From SZUA-584 sp964441275 (GTDB lineage: Bacteria > Bacillota > Clostridia > Christensenellales > SZUA-584), in contig CAYTUG010000009.1 of NCBI GenBank assembly GCA_964441275.1, positions 1-64,000 on the forward strand: DNA of 64,000 nt, read 5' to 3'. Every line of letters starts with the position of its first letter. The first letter of the stretch is position 1. Under the pieces are notes generated by a model. That model worked only from the letters and a program-made list of their open reading frames with translations, made no database searches and was not told the origin of the DNA. Shown in pieces: positions 51,085-58,546 of this stretch. Both the position numbers and the translations under genes were made by a program.

Positions 51085-51102
51085 ATTTATGCTTGCATAA
51101 AT
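51085..51102. repeat. Perfect 8-base inverted repeat in a gene-poor gap
   Basis: ATTTATGC and GCATAAAT are separated by two bases, in the 282-base gap between the Ig-like lipoprotein and the truncated ABC gene. The near-zero loop makes it look like a protein-binding palindrome rather than an RNA hairpin. Nothing else coding is visible in that gap. Confidence 0.35.
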
Positions 51103-51160
51103 TGCAATACAATTCTGAGCAATCTGCCGGCCTGTTTGTTTTTAAGCATTTTTAATTATA

Positions 51161-51189
51161 GCTGTTGTATAATCGTTATAATTAACAGC
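51161..51189. promoter_or_regulatory. Dyad overlapping a -10 element before the truncated ABC gene
   Basis: GCTGTT pairs with AACAGC and TATAA with TTATA around TCG. The left half contains TATAAT (51168-51173), which may be a -10 box. The arrangement suggests an operator over the promoter, but no convincing -35 element is seen. Confidence 0.35.
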
Positions 51190-51265
51190 CATAAAATTGG
51201 ATTTAGCCGCCGCGATAATGTATAATGACTATGATTTAAAATACAATTCAACCAAGGAATCTAAC

Positions 51266-51640
51266 ATGAAAAAAAGCCCGGTTACTCGCAGTCCGCTGCG
51301 TCAGTTTTTCTCATATTATCGCCCGCACAAGAAACTATTTGCGCTTGATATGATATGCGCACTGCTTATTGCAGTTATTGATCTGTCTTTTCCCATTGTA
51401 TCACGCTACGCCATGAGCGAACTGTTGCCCGTCAAGTTGTTTGGCCATTTTTTTATTTTAATGGGCACATTGGTGGTTGCATACCTTTTGCGTGCGGTAT
51501 TTGAATATATTGTTACCTATTGGGGGCACACATTAGGAGTACGAATGGAAGCAGATATGCGGCGTATTGAGCACTGGATGAACAACTATCCGAGAAGGAT
51601 GTTTGGATACATAACAGCAGACGAGGTGTTTGCGGCTTAA
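51266..51640 (+). pseudogene. ABC exporter truncated and fused to a transposase tail
   Basis: The frame encodes 124 residues. Residues 1 to about 101 are the start of an ABC exporter membrane domain (FFSYYRPHKKLFALDMICAL, then YIVTYWGHTLGVRMEADMRR), which in complete genes continues to nearly 600 residues. Right after MRR it switches to IEHWMNNYPRRMFGYITADEVF, which looks like the C-terminal end of an IS30-type transposase, and stops. The remaining helices and the whole ATPase domain are missing. AAGGA precedes the ATG at 51266. The most likely history is an IS insertion followed by a deletion that joined the two genes in frame. Confidence 0.75.
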
Positions 51641-51683
51641 AGTGGACTGGGTTTTTATGGTGGGCAATTAAACTTGCAATTTA
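51570..51683 (+). mobile_element. Right-end remnant of an IS30-type insertion sequence
   Basis: The segment starts with the transposase C-terminal codons (to the TAA at 51638-51640) and continues to GGGCAATTAAACTTGCAATT at 51662. That end sequence is repeated with two changes at 55091. No left half of the element is found nearby, so only the right end survives. The IS30 family call rests on the tail motif NNYPRR..GY.TADEVF and is tentative. Confidence 0.55.
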
Positions 51684-51868
51684 GAATGTTGGGTAAAAGT
51701 TGTTTGGATTCTTGACTTTTTTTTTATGGTGTGTTTCAATTGATTCTTAAGGAAATAGTTATGGTTGCAATAGGCTCAATGTGCCAAAACAAAAGAATTT
51801 AAACTATTCCTGCAGCTGATCGCATGTAATATGTGTTATCAAACAATCAAACAAAAAGGAGCAGGTCG

Positions 51869-52924
51869 ATGAAAAAGTACAATATTGGAGTAGTTCCAGG
51901 GGACGGCACTGGTCCGGAAGTTGTAGCGGAAGGCGTAAAAGTATTAAAAGCGGTAAGCGAAAAATTTGGATTTGATGTTGATCTCGAATATTTTGATTTT
52001 GGCGGAGACAGATATCTAAAAACCGGTATTTTGCTTTCCGATGAAGATATAGCAAAGGTCGGCTCCAAGCAAGCCGTATTGCTTGGCGCGATAGGCCATC
52101 CTGATGTTAAACCCGGTATTTTAGAAAAAGGCATACTGCTAAAACTTAGGTTTACATTTGACCAATACATAAACTTAAGGCCTGTTAAGCTTTATGAGGG
52201 CGTAGACACCCCTTTAAAAAATAAAGGGCCGGATGATATAGACTTTGTTGTAATAAGGGAAAACACCGAAGGGCTCTACACGGGCAGCGGCGGTTTCTTT
52301 AAGAAAGACACGCCTGACGAGATTGCAATACAAGAATCCATCAACACGCGAAAAGGCGTTGAGCGGTGTTTGCGTTTTGCGTTTGAATTGACCGAAAAAA
52401 GAAACAAGCAAAAAAAGCTTACGTTATGCGGAAAAACCAATGTATTAACATATGAGTTCGATCTTTGGGAAAGAGCTTTTTACGAAATTTCAGAAGAATA
52501 CCCTAACGTAACCACAGACTATGCGCATGTTGACGCAACGTCCATGTGGATGATAAAGAACCCTGAATATTTTGACGTTATCGTGACCGACAATATGTTT
52601 GGCGATATTATTACAGACCTTGGCGCCGTAATTCAAGGCGGCATGGGAATAGCGGCAGGCGGTAACATAAACCCAAACGGCGTATCCATGTATGAGCCTA
52701 TCGGCGGGTCCGCTCCCAAATATACCGGACAAAATATAATCAATCCTCTTGCCGCCATTGCTGCGACCCAAATGATGCTTGAACAATTGGGCGAGGAAAA
52801 AGCGGCTTTATGTGTTGAGAATGCAATAATAAAAGCCGTAAGTACGGACATAAAAAGCATGTCAGCCGGAAAGATGGGCTATGGCACTTCAGAAGTCGGG
52901 GATTTAATTGTCAGCTACCTATAA
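51869..52924 (+). CDS. Isopropylmalate/isocitrate-type beta-decarboxylating dehydrogenase
   Basis: The 351-residue product belongs to the isocitrate/isopropylmalate dehydrogenase family. It shows VVPGDGTGPEVVAEG, LLGAIGHPDVKPG, LRFTFDQYINLRPVKLY, FVVIRENTEGLYTG, VDATSMWMIKNPEYFDVIVTDNMFGDI and EPIGGSAPKYTGQNIINPLA. Catalytic Lys, Tyr and Asp positions look present. The substrate (3-isopropylmalate, isocitrate, tartrate or a relative) cannot be fixed, and leuA/leuC/leuD are not adjacent. AAAAAGGAG precedes ATG 51869. A good terminator follows. It lies between two IS-end copies. Confidence 0.85.
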   Translation: MKKYNIGVVPGDGTGPEVVAEGVKVLKAVSEKFGFDVDLEYFDFGGDRYLKTGILLSDEDIAKVGSKQAVLLGAIGHPDVKPGILEKGILLKLRFTFDQYINLRPVKLYEGVDTPLKNKGPDDIDFVVIRENTEGLYTGSGGFFKKDTPDEIAIQESINTRKGVERCLRFAFELTEKRNKQKKLTLCGKTNVLTYEFDLWERAFYEISEEYPNVTTDYAHVDATSMWMIKNPEYFDVIVTDNMFGDIITDLGAVIQGGMGIAAGGNINPNGVSMYEPIGGSAPKYTGQNIINPLAAIAATQMMLEQLGEEKAALCVENAIIKAVSTDIKSMSAGKMGYGTSEVGDLIVSYL

Positions 52925-52948
52925 TTGATACAAAGTTTAAAGTGTTAC

Positions 52949-52977
52949 AGCCGTTGCACATGCAGCGGCTTTTATAT
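52949..52977 (+). terminator. Terminator after the dehydrogenase gene
   Basis: AGCCG-T-TGCA and TGCA-G-CGGCT form a nine-pair stem with one internal mismatch and a two-base-plus loop, followed by TTTATATTTT. Confidence 0.7.
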
Positions 52978-53132
52978 TTTCGATTTTTACGGCTTGCGTT
53001 TTATTCAAAGCGTTTATCCTGCGTAAAAAAACTGCTTCAATCAGGTAATTATTACAAGTGTGTTACTTTTCTTTGACTTTGCGTAATTTTTACGGTAACA
53101 TATTAAGCACTAAATTAATGGGGAACATTAAT

Positions 53133-54119
53133 GTGCTAACACAAAAACGTAAGAAATCCCAGTTAAAAATGCCCAAACCGGCTTATTTAAACGCTGCCCG
53201 GTCTCGCGCTTCCGATGAAAGGGCGCCAAACTCTTACCCTGTTACCACAACTGTAAGTTTGAGCAAGCCAGATAACTTGGACCGTAAAATAAAAAAATAC
53301 GAGAACAAACCAACATATATTCCGGATACTTTGCCATTTGAAACAGCAGCGCAAAAAATTCAAATCGGCTTTGAGAAAAATACAAAGCGAAATCAGGCGC
53401 ATAGGTCAAGCGGAGTCAATTTCAAAATACCGGTGCGCAGAGCTGATAAACAACCGGTTGTTACTGCAAAACACGAAGGCGGTACATATAAAAGAACGGA
53501 AACCTACGCGCGTAAACGCAAATCTTTCGCATTTGCCCTGTCCGTGTTGGGCATTGCCGCTGCGGTCGCATTGGCGGCAATATTGTGGATTGCCAATATG
53601 CAGCCGAAGCAGCTCGCCAAAAATACGAATGCGCACACCGCAATTCCTAACGAGAGTTTAGCGCCGGACGATGAGCAGCAAGATTCTGTTTTTGACGCTA
53701 CCCCCCTGCCCGAAGCCCTTGACGCTAATTCGGATTATACCGCTGATTATGATGCGTCCTCGCCATCAGACGAAGTGCAAATACCTGCCGGCACAAATAC
53801 CGAAACATTTGCCCTGACATCCGTGCCCACCAAGACGCCTGCGCCCACCAAGACGCCTGCGCCCACCAAGACGCCTGCGCCCACTAAGACGCCTGTGCCA
53901 ACCAAGACATCCGCGCCCGCCAAGACACCTGCGCCCGCCAAGACACCTGCGCCGACTAAGACACCTGCGCCCACTAAGACGCCTGCGCCAACCGCTACGC
54001 CTGTGCCCACACCAGTTCCAACTTCTACACCAACGCCAGTTCCTACTCCTGCGCCAACCGAGACGCCAACGGAGCAGGATGCGCCCCCACACCAGGCGCC
54101 ATCCTATGGCGCAGAATAG
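53133..54119 (+). CDS. Single-span membrane protein with (PTKTPA)n extracellular tail
   Basis: The roughly 328-residue product has a basic N-terminal cytoplasmic part of about 150 residues, rich in Lys and Arg. One transmembrane helix follows (FAFALSVLGIAAAVALAAILWIA), then an acidic linker, then a Pro/Thr/Lys tail of about ten PTKTPA-type hexapeptides and related PTPVPT repeats. It ends SYGAE without an anchor motif. I do not recognise a family; such tails often cross or bind the cell wall. GTG 53133 with ATGGGGAAC upstream is the best start, and ATG 53118 is possible. The tail is encoded by an 18-bp tandem repeat. Confidence 0.65.
   Translation: MLTQKRKKSQLKMPKPAYLNAARSRASDERAPNSYPVTTTVSLSKPDNLDRKIKKYENKPTYIPDTLPFETAAQKIQIGFEKNTKRNQAHRSSGVNFKIPVRRADKQPVVTAKHEGGTYKRTETYARKRKSFAFALSVLGIAAAVALAAILWIANMQPKQLAKNTNAHTAIPNESLAPDDEQQDSVFDATPLPEALDANSDYTADYDASSPSDEVQIPAGTNTETFALTSVPTKTPAPTKTPAPTKTPAPTKTPVPTKTSAPAKTPAPAKTPAPTKTPAPTKTPAPTATPVPTPVPTSTPTPVPTPAPTETPTEQDAPPHQAPSYGAE
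53825..54004 (+). repeat. 18-bp tandem repeat, about ten copies
   Basis: Units of CCCACCAAGACGCCTGCG and close variants follow each other without spacers, each encoding PTKTPA. The first three are identical; later ones carry one to four changes (for example CCCGCCAAGACACCTGCG). A less regular PVPTPTP stretch continues to about 54070. Identical adjacent copies suggest recent slippage or recombination, so copy number may vary between strains. Confidence 0.95.
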
Positions 54120-54139
54120 TTTTGCTGGCTTGATTGGCT

Positions 54140-54826
54140 TTGTAGCAGGGCAAAACGAACTGCAGCGTACCAGCAACCTACCGTTGCCGCTATTTTCGCA
54201 GGTCAGCAAAGAAAGGTCGGCTGCGTATTTTTCGTCCGTCAGGTTGTCTATTTGGTCGGGTTTTATATTTTCTATCGCATAAACGGTATAAACAAACGTT
54301 TTTCCGCTTTTTTTCGGTTAAGAGTACTTGAGAGCCAATCTCTATTTTGTTTAGATTGCCAAATATCGCGCCGTTTTTGTAATTGTGACCGGTAATTATA
54401 AAGCCGAAATCATTGAAAGTGTACATAAGGTTGTGCCTTCTTGTAAGCCCGTCGCCGTGCCGTCGCTGTGGCTTTCCAATGAAATAAACTTGTTGTCAAG
54501 GTTCCAATAACCGTTTCCAACAGAGGGCGTTAGCGTGGTTCTGCCGTCCAAATAAATTGCGGAACCGGCGGAAGAGTTTATAGGATTTAGCCCAAATGCG
54601 GCGTTTATGGTATGTTCTTTGTCTATGGGAGAGAACGTATAAAAAGATAATGCCCCAACGTTTGAACCATCCACCTCAACCGAGGCGACACAAAATCCGC
54701 TGTCCGGCGTTATGGTATACGTTTGGCTATCCCCGGCGACGTTTCGCCAACTGGGCTGATAGAGCCGCCGGCAGCTGCAGCAGCGGATACAGCAGGGGAT
54801 TTAACCATCACTGGCGGCACACAATA
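54140..54826 (-). pseudogene. Frameshifted adhesin/Ig-like repeat and sortase relic
   Basis: Read on the minus strand, the 5' part gives SQTYTITPDSGFCVASVEVDGS, SFYTFSPIDKEHTINAAF and an Ig-like piece (SVGNGYWNLDNKFISLESHSDG, then GLQEGTT). This is the pattern of surface-protein repeats. After a frame change near 54430 the next segment is a sortase core, IITGHNYKNGAIFGNLNKIEIGSQVLLTEK. A run of seven A (plus-strand T 54308-54314) shifts frame again, and SGKTFVYTVYAIENIKPDQI and LSLLTCENSGNGRLLVRC follow. The sortase His, Cys and Arg are all present. No stop follows the sortase; the frame runs on into the antisense of the repeat gene. Another shift lies near 54740. It may be a decayed or rearranged surface locus. 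Confidence 0.7.
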
Positions 54827-55090
54827 AAGCTATAAAAAACTGTTTAGTTCTCATTTAATTTTTACTTCTTTTATCCCGGCAACGTCAAACAAAACGCCTA
54901 TTGAATTACAAACAGTTTTGTCATTAATGCGCTTTTTATGGTGTAAATATTATGTTTAATTTCAACTATAAACTTATATTTTTCACCAATATTATTTATG
55001 CCATTAGAAAATTGCTAACGCCGCACTTTATAATGTATCAAATATTCGAAGTAACCCTTTGCAGCGTAAGCGCAGCTGATAGTATGCGGC

Positions 55091-55112
55091 GGGTAATTAA
55101 ACTTGCAATCTA
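55091..55112 (+). repeat. Second copy of the IS-end sequence
   Basis: GGGTAATTAAACTTGCAATC with the next two bases differs from 51662-51683 at only two of 22 positions. No transposase coding remains near it. The stretch 54840-55140 around it is AT-rich and holds no gene that I can support. Confidence 0.6.
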
Positions 55113-55140
55113 CAGTAATTCAGTGACGCTTTACTTATTG

Positions 55141-55169
55141 TTGCATTGTAGTTTGATGTATATTATACT
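55141..55169 (+). promoter_or_regulatory. Promoter of the bcd-etfBA operon
   Basis: TTGCAT (55141-55146) and TATACT (55164-55169) are 17 bases apart, about 65 bases before the ATG of the acyl-CoA dehydrogenase. A hairpin AATAAAG-TTTTT-CTTTATT (55188-55206) lies in the resulting leader. Confidence 0.6.
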
Positions 55170-55233
55170 ATGTTAGCAATACTAATGAATAAAGTTTTTC
55201 TTTATTCGATATTCTTTTTACAGGAGAATGAAA

Positions 55234-56382
55234 ATGGATTATTTTCTTACCGAAGAACAGCTAATGATTCAAGAGCTTGCGGCCAAAATAGCCGATGAAA
55301 AGATTGCACCCGTGGCGGGGCAATATGATGAGGAAGGAATATTCCCAAGGGATATCGTAAAGGTGCTTGCGGACTGCGATTTATGCGGCGTATACATACC
55401 CGAAGAATATGGGGGTCTTGGGGGCGGGATTTTTGAAATGGCGCTTGTTGTTGAGCAATTAAGCCGCGCCTGCGGCGGAATTGCCTTAAGTTTCGCCGGA
55501 ACAGGGCTTGGCTCTTTTCCTATTCTTCTTTTTGGTACTGACGAGCAAAAGCAAAAATATCTTCCCGGCATAGCTTCCGGCGCGAAGTTAGCGGCATTCG
55601 GGCTGACAGAAGCTAACGCGGGAAGCGACGCCGCCGGCATACAAACAACCGCCGTGCCCGACGGGGACGAATATATTTTAAACGGTACAAAACAGTGGAT
55701 AACAAACGGCGGCGAAGCCGATACATATTCGGTGATTGCGTGTACCGACAGATCAAGCGGCGCAAGGGGGTTTTCGGCATTTATAGTCGAGAAGGGAACC
55801 CCGGGTTTTTCTTTTGGCAAAAAAGAAAATAAAATGGGCATACGCGCTTCCGTAACCGCCGAATTGGTTTTTGAAGACTGCCGCATACCCAAAGAAAACC
55901 TTCTTTCAAAGGAGGGTATGGGGTTTGTAGTCGCGATGAAAACATTGGACAGAACGCGCCCGGGAGTAGCCGCGCAGGCCGTCGGCATCGCTCAAGGCGC
56001 TCTTGATGCGTCCGTTAAGTATTCGAGGCAAAGGGAGCAGTTTGGCGCGCCAATATCCTCGTTTCAAGCAGTGCAGCATATATTGGCCGATATGGCAATA
56101 CAGATTGAAGCGTCCCGCGCCCTTGTTTATCAAACATGCAAATACATCGATTCGGGGGCAAAAAACTTTTCTAAACAATCTGCCATGTGCAAGGTTATTG
56201 CTTCGGATACCGCTATGAAAGTAACCACGGATGCGGTACAAATACTCGGCGGATACGGATATATGAAAGAATATCCTGTAGAAAAGATGATGCGGGATGC
56301 AAAGATTACCCAAATTTATGAAGGTACCAATCAAATACAACGGAATATAATCGCTCATGAGCTTATTAAGCAATACCGTTAG
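55234..56382 (+). CDS. Acyl-CoA dehydrogenase (Bcd/CarC-like)
   Basis: The 382-residue flavoenzyme matches short-chain acyl-CoA dehydrogenases: MDYFLTEEQLMIQELAAKIA, FGLTEANAGSDAAGIQTTA, QWITNGGEADTYSV and KMGIRASVTAELVFEDCRIP. The C-terminal QILGGYGYMKEYPVEKMMRDAKITQIYEGTNQIQR contains the catalytic Glu of IYEGTN. As in butyryl-CoA dehydrogenase it should act with the EtfAB pair encoded just downstream, probably as an enoyl-CoA reductase. ATG 55234 is preferred over 55228 because AGGAG is then seven bases away. Butyryl, caffeyl or acrylyl CoA esters are possible substrates. Confidence 0.92.
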   Translation: MDYFLTEEQLMIQELAAKIADEKIAPVAGQYDEEGIFPRDIVKVLADCDLCGVYIPEEYGGLGGGIFEMALVVEQLSRACGGIALSFAGTGLGSFPILLFGTDEQKQKYLPGIASGAKLAAFGLTEANAGSDAAGIQTTAVPDGDEYILNGTKQWITNGGEADTYSVIACTDRSSGARGFSAFIVEKGTPGFSFGKKENKMGIRASVTAELVFEDCRIPKENLLSKEGMGFVVAMKTLDRTRPGVAAQAVGIAQGALDASVKYSRQREQFGAPISSFQAVQHILADMAIQIEASRALVYQTCKYIDSGAKNFSKQSAMCKVIASDTAMKVTTDAVQILGGYGYMKEYPVEKMMRDAKITQIYEGTNQIQRNIIAHELIKQYR

Positions 56383-56467
56383 GCAAGTCCTAAACAGGCT
56401 TGTGTTTTGTCATGCGGATTGCTGTTTTGTATTCGAAAAGCTTTTATTACTTTGAGGAGAAATATAA

Positions 56468-57262
56468 TTGAACATAATAGTGTGCATGAAACAAGTGCCC
56501 GGCACAAACGAAGTTAAAATGAACAAAGAAACAAACACGATAATCCGCGAAGGTGCGGAAGCTATAATAAACCCGTTTGATACTTATGCTATTGAAGAGG
56601 CGCTGCGGATAAAAGAGAAAACGCAGGGCAAGGTCACCGTATTAAGCATGGGGATCCCCGCGGTTGCCGATCTTTTAAAAGAAACAGTAGCGCTTGGGGC
56701 GGACGAGACGGTTTTGCTTAGCGATAAGGCTTTTGCGGGCGCGGATACCCTTGCGACCGCCTATACGCTTTCTATGGGGGTAAATAAAATAGGCCCGTAT
56801 GATCTTATTATTTGCGGCAAACAGGCGACCGACGGCGATACGGCGCAGGTTGGCCCAAGCCTTGCGGAAAAGCTCAATATCCCGCACACAACATACGTTC
56901 GGAAAATTGAAGAACTGCGCGAAGGGTATATTAGATGCCAGCGGATGACCGATGACGGCTATGAGGTTATAGAGATGTCTTTGCCCGCTGTTATTACCGT
57001 AGTTAAAGAGATAAACGAACCGAGGCTGCCTTCCATTAAAGGCATGCTTAAAGCGAAAAAGGCGCAAGTTAGCGTTTGGAACGCACAGGATATTGGCGCC
57101 GATATAGAATTGTGCGGTCTTAAGGGTTCCCCGACCCAAGTCGTCTCAACATTTGTGCCCGTTCATGACGTTAAAAGCGAAATGATAGACGGGCAGCCTG
57201 AAGAGCAAGCTAAAAGGCTTGCTGATATACTAATGTCCATGCAATTTGAAAAAGGTTTTTAA
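56468..57262 (+). CDS. etfB: Electron transfer flavoprotein beta subunit
   Basis: The 264-residue product starts at TTG 56468 with GAGGAG upstream and reads NIIVCMKQVPGTNEVKM. It contains NPFDTYAIEEALRIKE and CGKQATDGDTAQVGPSLAEKL. The DGDTAQVGP segment is the nucleotide-site pattern associated with bifurcating Etf proteins that bind NADH. It lies between the acyl-CoA dehydrogenase and etfA, 18 bases before etfA. The three genes form one operon. Confidence 0.93.
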   Translation: MNIIVCMKQVPGTNEVKMNKETNTIIREGAEAIINPFDTYAIEEALRIKEKTQGKVTVLSMGIPAVADLLKETVALGADETVLLSDKAFAGADTLATAYTLSMGVNKIGPYDLIICGKQATDGDTAQVGPSLAEKLNIPHTTYVRKIEELREGYIRCQRMTDDGYEVIEMSLPAVITVVKEINEPRLPSIKGMLKAKKAQVSVWNAQDIGADIELCGLKGSPTQVVSTFVPVHDVKSEMIDGQPEEQAKRLADILMSMQFEKGF

Positions 57263-57280
57263 TATACCGGAGGTTTGTTA

Positions 57281-58471
57281 ATGACAAAAATAAAAATTAA
57301 CGATAAATGCACCGGGTGCAAGCTGTGCATTAAGGCTTGCCCTTTCGGAGCAATTGAAGTAAAAGATAAAAAGGCAGTAATACTCGACAACTGCACTTTA
57401 TGCGGCGTTTGCGTTTCTTCTTGCAAGTTCGGCGCAATAGATTTTGAGAAAGACGAACCCGAAAACGATATTGATGTTTCCGCCTACAAAGGCGTATGGG
57501 TATTTGCCGAGCGATCCGGTAAAACCGCCGCATGTGTTGCTTTAGAATTGCTTGGCGAAGGCAAAAAGTTAGCCGACCGGCTAGGGGTTCAGCTTTCTGC
57601 GGTTCTGTTGGGAGCCTGCGCAGACCAAACGGCGCAGCTTTTAATAGCGCACGGTGCGGACAATGTTTATCTTGTTGAGCACCCGGCGCTTGAACATTTT
57701 AACGACGAATCGTACTCGGACGTATTTGTTACGCTAATAAAAAAATACAGACCTGAGATAGTGCTTTTTGGCGCTACAACATACGGCCGCTCACTTGCTC
57801 CAAGAATTTCCTCGCGGCTAAACACGGGGCTTACCGCCGACTGCACCAAGTTAGAAATTGACCCTCAAAAAAGCATTCTTCTGCAAACGCGCCCCGCTTT
57901 CGGCGGCAATCTTATGGCTACAATCATTTGCCCGAATAAGCGTCCCCAAATGGCTACGGTGCGCCCCAAGGTCATGAAAGCTTTGCCTCCCGATTATTCC
58001 CGTACCGGCAACATTATCAGGCCGGATGTAAAAATACCTTGCGGGCTATCCACTAAGGTTGTCGATATAGTTGCGGATTTAACGCAAATGGTTAACCTGA
58101 CCGAGGCCGACATAATAGTGTCCGGCGGGAGGGGGCTGGGAGATCCTAAATACTTTAGCTTGTTGGAAGAGTTGGCGAAGCTGTTGGGCGGCGCGGTAGG
58201 CGCTTCCCGCGCTGCAGTGGACGCCGGTTGGATAGAGTATTGTCATCAAGTGGGGCAAACGGGAAAAACCGTATGCCCGAAAGTATATTTTGCGTGCGGT
58301 ATTTCAGGCGCGGTTCAGCACCTTGCGGGAATGTCGTCGTCCGATACGATAATTGCAATAAACAAAAACCCTGACGCTCCAATATTTAAAATTGCCACTT
58401 ACGGTATAGTAGGCGATGTGTTAAAGGTTGTACCCGCTTTAATCAACGAATTCAAAGCGCGTTTGGCTTAA
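57281..58471 (+). CDS. etfA: Electron transfer flavoprotein alpha subunit with N-terminal 2[4Fe-4S] domain
   Basis: The 396-residue product begins with a ferredoxin domain carrying two cluster motifs, Cys 10-13-16-20 and 38-41-44-48. The normal EtfA follows: VWVFAERSGKTAACVALELLGEG, EIVLFGATTYGRSLAPRISSRLNTGLTADCT, and the FAD domain VSGGRGLGDP with CGISGAVQHLAGM. The added domain is known in CarE of Acetobacterium caffeyl-CoA reductase, where carC-carD-carE have the same order as here. ATG 57281 has GGAGG seven bases upstream. The complex may bifurcate electrons from NADH to ferredoxin. Confidence 0.93.
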   Translation: MTKIKINDKCTGCKLCIKACPFGAIEVKDKKAVILDNCTLCGVCVSSCKFGAIDFEKDEPENDIDVSAYKGVWVFAERSGKTAACVALELLGEGKKLADRLGVQLSAVLLGACADQTAQLLIAHGADNVYLVEHPALEHFNDESYSDVFVTLIKKYRPEIVLFGATTYGRSLAPRISSRLNTGLTADCTKLEIDPQKSILLQTRPAFGGNLMATIICPNKRPQMATVRPKVMKALPPDYSRTGNIIRPDVKIPCGLSTKVVDIVADLTQMVNLTEADIIVSGGRGLGDPKYFSLLEELAKLLGGAVGASRAAVDAGWIEYCHQVGQTGKTVCPKVYFACGISGAVQHLAGMSSSDTIIAINKNPDAPIFKIATYGIVGDVLKVVPALINEFKARLA

Positions 58472-58481
58472 ATGATAAGCC

Positions 58482-58532
58482 GCACTGCACGAAACGTCGT
58501 TTTTCGGAAACGTAGCGTTTAGCGTGTGCGAT
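58482..58532. terminator. Imperfect inverted repeat between etfA and mfd
   Basis: CGCAC...CACGAAACG can pair with CGTTTAGCGTGTGCG in an interrupted stem, in the 75-base gap between the convergent etfA and mfd genes. The T-run is weak, so this is only a possible shared terminator. Confidence 0.4.
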
Positions 58533-58546
58533 GGAAAGCGTAACGG

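Noticed and set aside
53825..54070. Repeats considered as a CRISPR array
   Set aside because: Units are contiguous without spacers and encode PTKTPA in frame, so this is a coding tandem repeat.
53766..54209. Long minus-strand frames opposite the PTKTPA repeat
   Set aside because: They are antisense of a period-18 repeat, which keeps frames open. Only the first part (54140-54209) has real sortase sequence.
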